From Bacillota bacterium (GTDB taxonomy: Bacteria > Bacillota > Clostridia > Lachnospirales > Lachnospiraceae): 7,246 bases of DNA. The position numbers and the translations under genes were made by a program. The DNA is taken from contig JAEZUR010000080.1 in NCBI GenBank assembly GCA_023420935.1, forward strand, positions 1 to 7,246, written 5' to 3'. Below the pieces are notes generated by a model. The model saw nothing but the letters and a program-made list of their open reading frames with translations, searched no databases and had not been told where the DNA came from. Shown one piece after another: positions 5,825 through 7,246 of the stretch (positions are counted from its first letter, which is position 1; every line of letters begins with the position of its first letter).

Positions 5825-6373
5825 ATGGATAAAAGAAAGCAAAAATCCCGTAAAATAATTATGGATGCTTTTATTGAGCTACTAAAAGAAAAAGAAATAG
5901 AAAAAATATCAATGAATGAAATAGCAGAAAAAGCCAATGTCAATCGTGGCACAATCTATTTAAATTTTATTGATAAATATGATTTATTGGATAAATGTAT
6001 AGAAGCAAACTTTTCACAGCTGATTGAAGATTGCCAAAATGGAATAAATGATAAAAAAAGCCTAACAAAGGAGTCACTACTGGTGACTTTTAAGTATCTA
6101 GAAAACCACTATGAATTTTTACATATGCTATTCCAAAGTGTTGGGTTTTCTGTCTTTAGAAAATGTATGCATGATGAAATTGTGAAAGGTCTGAATCGAT
6201 ATCATCCATCCGAAAACAACATCAATAAGATTCATTCTGAGGTGTCTATTCAATTTTTATCTTCAGCCATAACGGGTGTTTTGGAATGGTGGTTTGTCAA
6301 TTCTATGCCTTGTTCACCAGACCAAATTACGGACGAATTATGGCTATTATTACGAAATAACCACATTATTTGA
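5825..6373 (+). CDS. TetR/AcrR-family transcriptional regulator
   Basis: A 182-residue one-component regulator. ATG 5825 follows TAAGGAG by 4 nt. The N-terminal helix-turn-helix domain spans about residues 8-54, with SMNEIAEKANVNRGTIYLNF (29-48) as the typical TetR motif, followed by DKYDLLDKCIE. The C-terminal half (about 70-180) is the ligand/dimerisation domain; FLSSAITGVLEWWFVNSMP (144-162) is a pattern common in this family's C-terminal subclass from Firmicutes. The inducer cannot be told from sequence. The adjacent divergent oxidoreductase and the two dyads between the genes suggest that it represses itself and that neighbour. Ends convergent with the DUF5131 gene. Confidence 0.92.
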   Translation: MDKRKQKSRKIIMDAFIELLKEKEIEKISMNEIAEKANVNRGTIYLNFIDKYDLLDKCIEANFSQLIEDCQNGINDKKSLTKESLLVTFKYLENHYEFLHMLFQSVGFSVFRKCMHDEIVKGLNRYHPSENNINKIHSEVSIQFLSSAITGVLEWWFVNSMPCSPDQITDELWLLLRNNHII

Positions 6374-6400
6374 AGTAATACATAATGTTATCTATAAAAC

Positions 6401-6449
6401 GGGCAAAAACCGGACTGATAATCCTTCTTCTTCAGCCCAGTATTTGCCC
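6401..6449 (-). terminator. Imperfect hairpin between convergent genes, possible terminator
   Basis: GGGCAAA (6401-6407) pairs with TTTGCCC (6443-6449), and inside it CTGA (6415-6418) pairs with TCAG (6432-6435), with a few more G-C pairs. On the plus strand no T-tract follows. On the minus strand the stem is followed by GTTTTATAG, so it would better serve the minus-strand DUF5131 gene ending at 6528. The stem is interrupted, so confidence is modest. Confidence 0.35.
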
Positions 6450-6495
6450 ATTAAGTAATCAGCGTAGACAGCAGGTACGAGAACACAATGGTAAC

Positions 6496-6520
6496 TTCAC
6501 CTCAAGTTAAATTGAACCTA
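6496..6520 (+). promoter_or_regulatory. Degenerate MerR-type operator/promoter relic
   Basis: TTCACCTCAAGTTAAATTGA (6496-6515) resembles the MerR-family promoter arrangement, in which a TTGACC-like -35 runs into a CTCAAGTTAACTTGAG dyad. Here TCAAGTTAAATTGA keeps 12 of 14 symmetric positions. The -10 position 19 bp downstream (AGTTCT) is poor, and the site points into the 3' end of the minus-strand DUF5131 gene. No MerR regulator is present, so it is probably chance or the remnant of a lost gene pair. Confidence 0.25.
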
Positions 6521-6527
6521 AGTTCTA

Positions 6528-7246
6528 TCAAAACAATCTTTTTCCATCTAAAATATTTATACCAAGTTCTTTCGCAATGCTGGTTTGCTTAAATGGATTT
6601 ATTTTTTCCACTACACCGTCACGCTTAAAAAATGAGCCTGTATTTTTGAACCAAAATGTTACATTTGCTTTTACGCATTGTTCACGGATATTAAGCACCC
6701 ATTCATAATCACATTCACGAGCATCTCGCCCCGTTTCGCCGCCAACTGTAACATGGTCTACTCCATGAAGATACGGTGTTAAATCTATCGCTTCTAGAAG
6801 TGGGGCGCAGGCTATAAAACGCCGCTTTATTGGATAGGATAAGAATAATGGAAGTCTATAATCTGCTAATTTTTGATTTTCGACTGTACATCCAATATTC
6901 ACATTGTCATATCCTGCACCCCAATCTGATGGAAGCGATACAAGGAAACGGTCAATTCGCTTTGTCAAAATCAAAAATTCTATGTCCGTTCTTTCCTTGA
7001 TGATAGACCAAACTTCTTTACGCCATTCATCCGCTTCGGGAAGAAAAAAGTCCGTTGCAAAACAGGTCGCAAGAATTTTGTTTCCTTTAATGTTGTATTC
7101 GCCCTTTGCAGTTTTCCTGATAGGCCAATCAAATTTATCTGTTTTTTGAATTGTATTTTGACCGTAGCCTTTCGCATATGGCCCGTAAAAATAACAATTT
7201 GTGCACCCATCACTTATTTTGTAGCAACCTGTCCACGGCTCCCAGT
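6528..7246 (-). CDS. Phage Gp37/Gp68 (DUF5131) family protein with three-Cys motif, 5' end cut by window
   Basis: The frame is open without interruption from the right edge (first full codon at 7244) to TGA at 6528, giving 238 visible residues; an internal ATG at 6974 is not the start. Visible residues begin WEPWTGCYKISDGCTNCYFYG, normal near the N-terminus of this family, so only a few residues are missing. C7, C14 and C17 form a CX6CX2C motif, reminiscent of iron-sulfur cluster sites in radical-SAM-like TIM-barrel enzymes, to which the family is thought to be related. Further family blocks are ATDFFLPEADEWRKEVWSII, FLILTKRIDRF, NVNIGCTVENQ, FIACAPLLEAIDL, VTVGGETGRDAR and CDYEWVLNIREQC; the end LGINILDGKRLF is also usual. 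Biochemical function is unknown. Such genes are common in phages and mobile regions, often beside a three-Cys-motif partner (TcmP), which would lie beyond the window. Confidence 0.9.
   Translation of the reverse strand, partial: WEPWTGCYKISDGCTNCYFYGPYAKGYGQNTIQKTDKFDWPIRKTAKGEYNIKGNKILATCFATDFFLPEADEWRKEVWSIIKERTDIEFLILTKRIDRFLVSLPSDWGAGYDNVNIGCTVENQKLADYRLPLFLSYPIKRRFIACAPLLEAIDLTPYLHGVDHVTVGGETGRDARECDYEWVLNIREQCVKANVTFWFKNTGSFFKRDGVVEKINPFKQTSIAKELGINILDGKRLF

Noticed and set aside
6276..6458. Plus-strand open frame of 60 codons
   Set aside because: Overlaps the tetR 3' end in another frame and has no family resemblance.
6904..7149. Plus-strand open frame of 81 codons
   Set aside because: Antisense to the DUF5131 gene, without family resemblance.
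6980..7213. Possible frameshift splitting the DUF5131 gene, suggested by a separate minus-strand open frame of 77 codons
   Set aside because: Translating the reverse strand from 7244 gives one uninterrupted DUF5131 frame to 6528; the 77-codon frame is out of phase and is a shadow, so the gene is intact.
1..7246. CRISPR array, tRNA, rRNA or riboswitch
   Set aside because: No regularly spaced repeats, cloverleaf or recognisable riboswitch leader was seen on either strand.

Overview
The window looks like chromosome, or a chromosomal accessory region, of a low-GC Clostridia member, most likely Lachnospiraceae. This rests on AT-rich codon use, strong AGGAGG-type ribosome binding sites, an arsenic operon of the Acr3/ArsD/ArsA kind, and the overall look of the proteins. 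No species can be named from sequence alone.

Region 1 (1-3400, minus strand) is an arsenic resistance operon. Reading in the direction of transcription it is arsR (3321-3004), a second arsR (2885-2538), acr3 (2526-1465), arsD (1430-1035) and arsA (from 1001, running off the left edge). Arsenite released from or bound by the ArsR repressors would switch the operon on. ArsD would carry As(III) to the ArsA ATPase, and ArsA would energise export through the Acr3 permease. The operon starts from a textbook promoter (TTGACA, 17 bp, TATAAT), with a related dyad on each side of the -10 box that is the likely operator. A second, unrelated pair of overlapping palindromes lies between the two arsR genes. 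ArsA appears to be the long two-domain form, because the linker reads in frame into a second P-loop region at the window edge.

Region 2 (3400-4680, plus strand) holds one tyrosine recombinase of the XerC/D type with all catalytic residues. It is divergent from the ars operon. It ends in a 26-bp perfect palindrome that includes its stop codon, followed by a strong intrinsic terminator.

Region 3 (4700-6460) is a divergent pair. One gene encodes a ketopantoate-reductase-like oxidoreductase with an altered active-site signature (minus). The other encodes a TetR-family regulator (plus). Their 171-bp intergenic region carries two large dyads that are probably TetR operators, one of them covering a good promoter for the tetR gene.

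Region 4 (6460-7246) has a degenerate MerR-type dyad without a matching gene. It is followed by a nearly complete minus-strand gene of the phage Gp37/Gp68 (DUF5131) family with a three-cysteine motif, open to the right edge.

Nothing clearly outside known families was found. The points most worth following are the dual ArsR/dual operator layout, the altered oxidoreductase with its TetR control region, the palindrome at the recombinase stop codon, and the three-Cys DUF5131 protein whose usual partner would lie outside the window.
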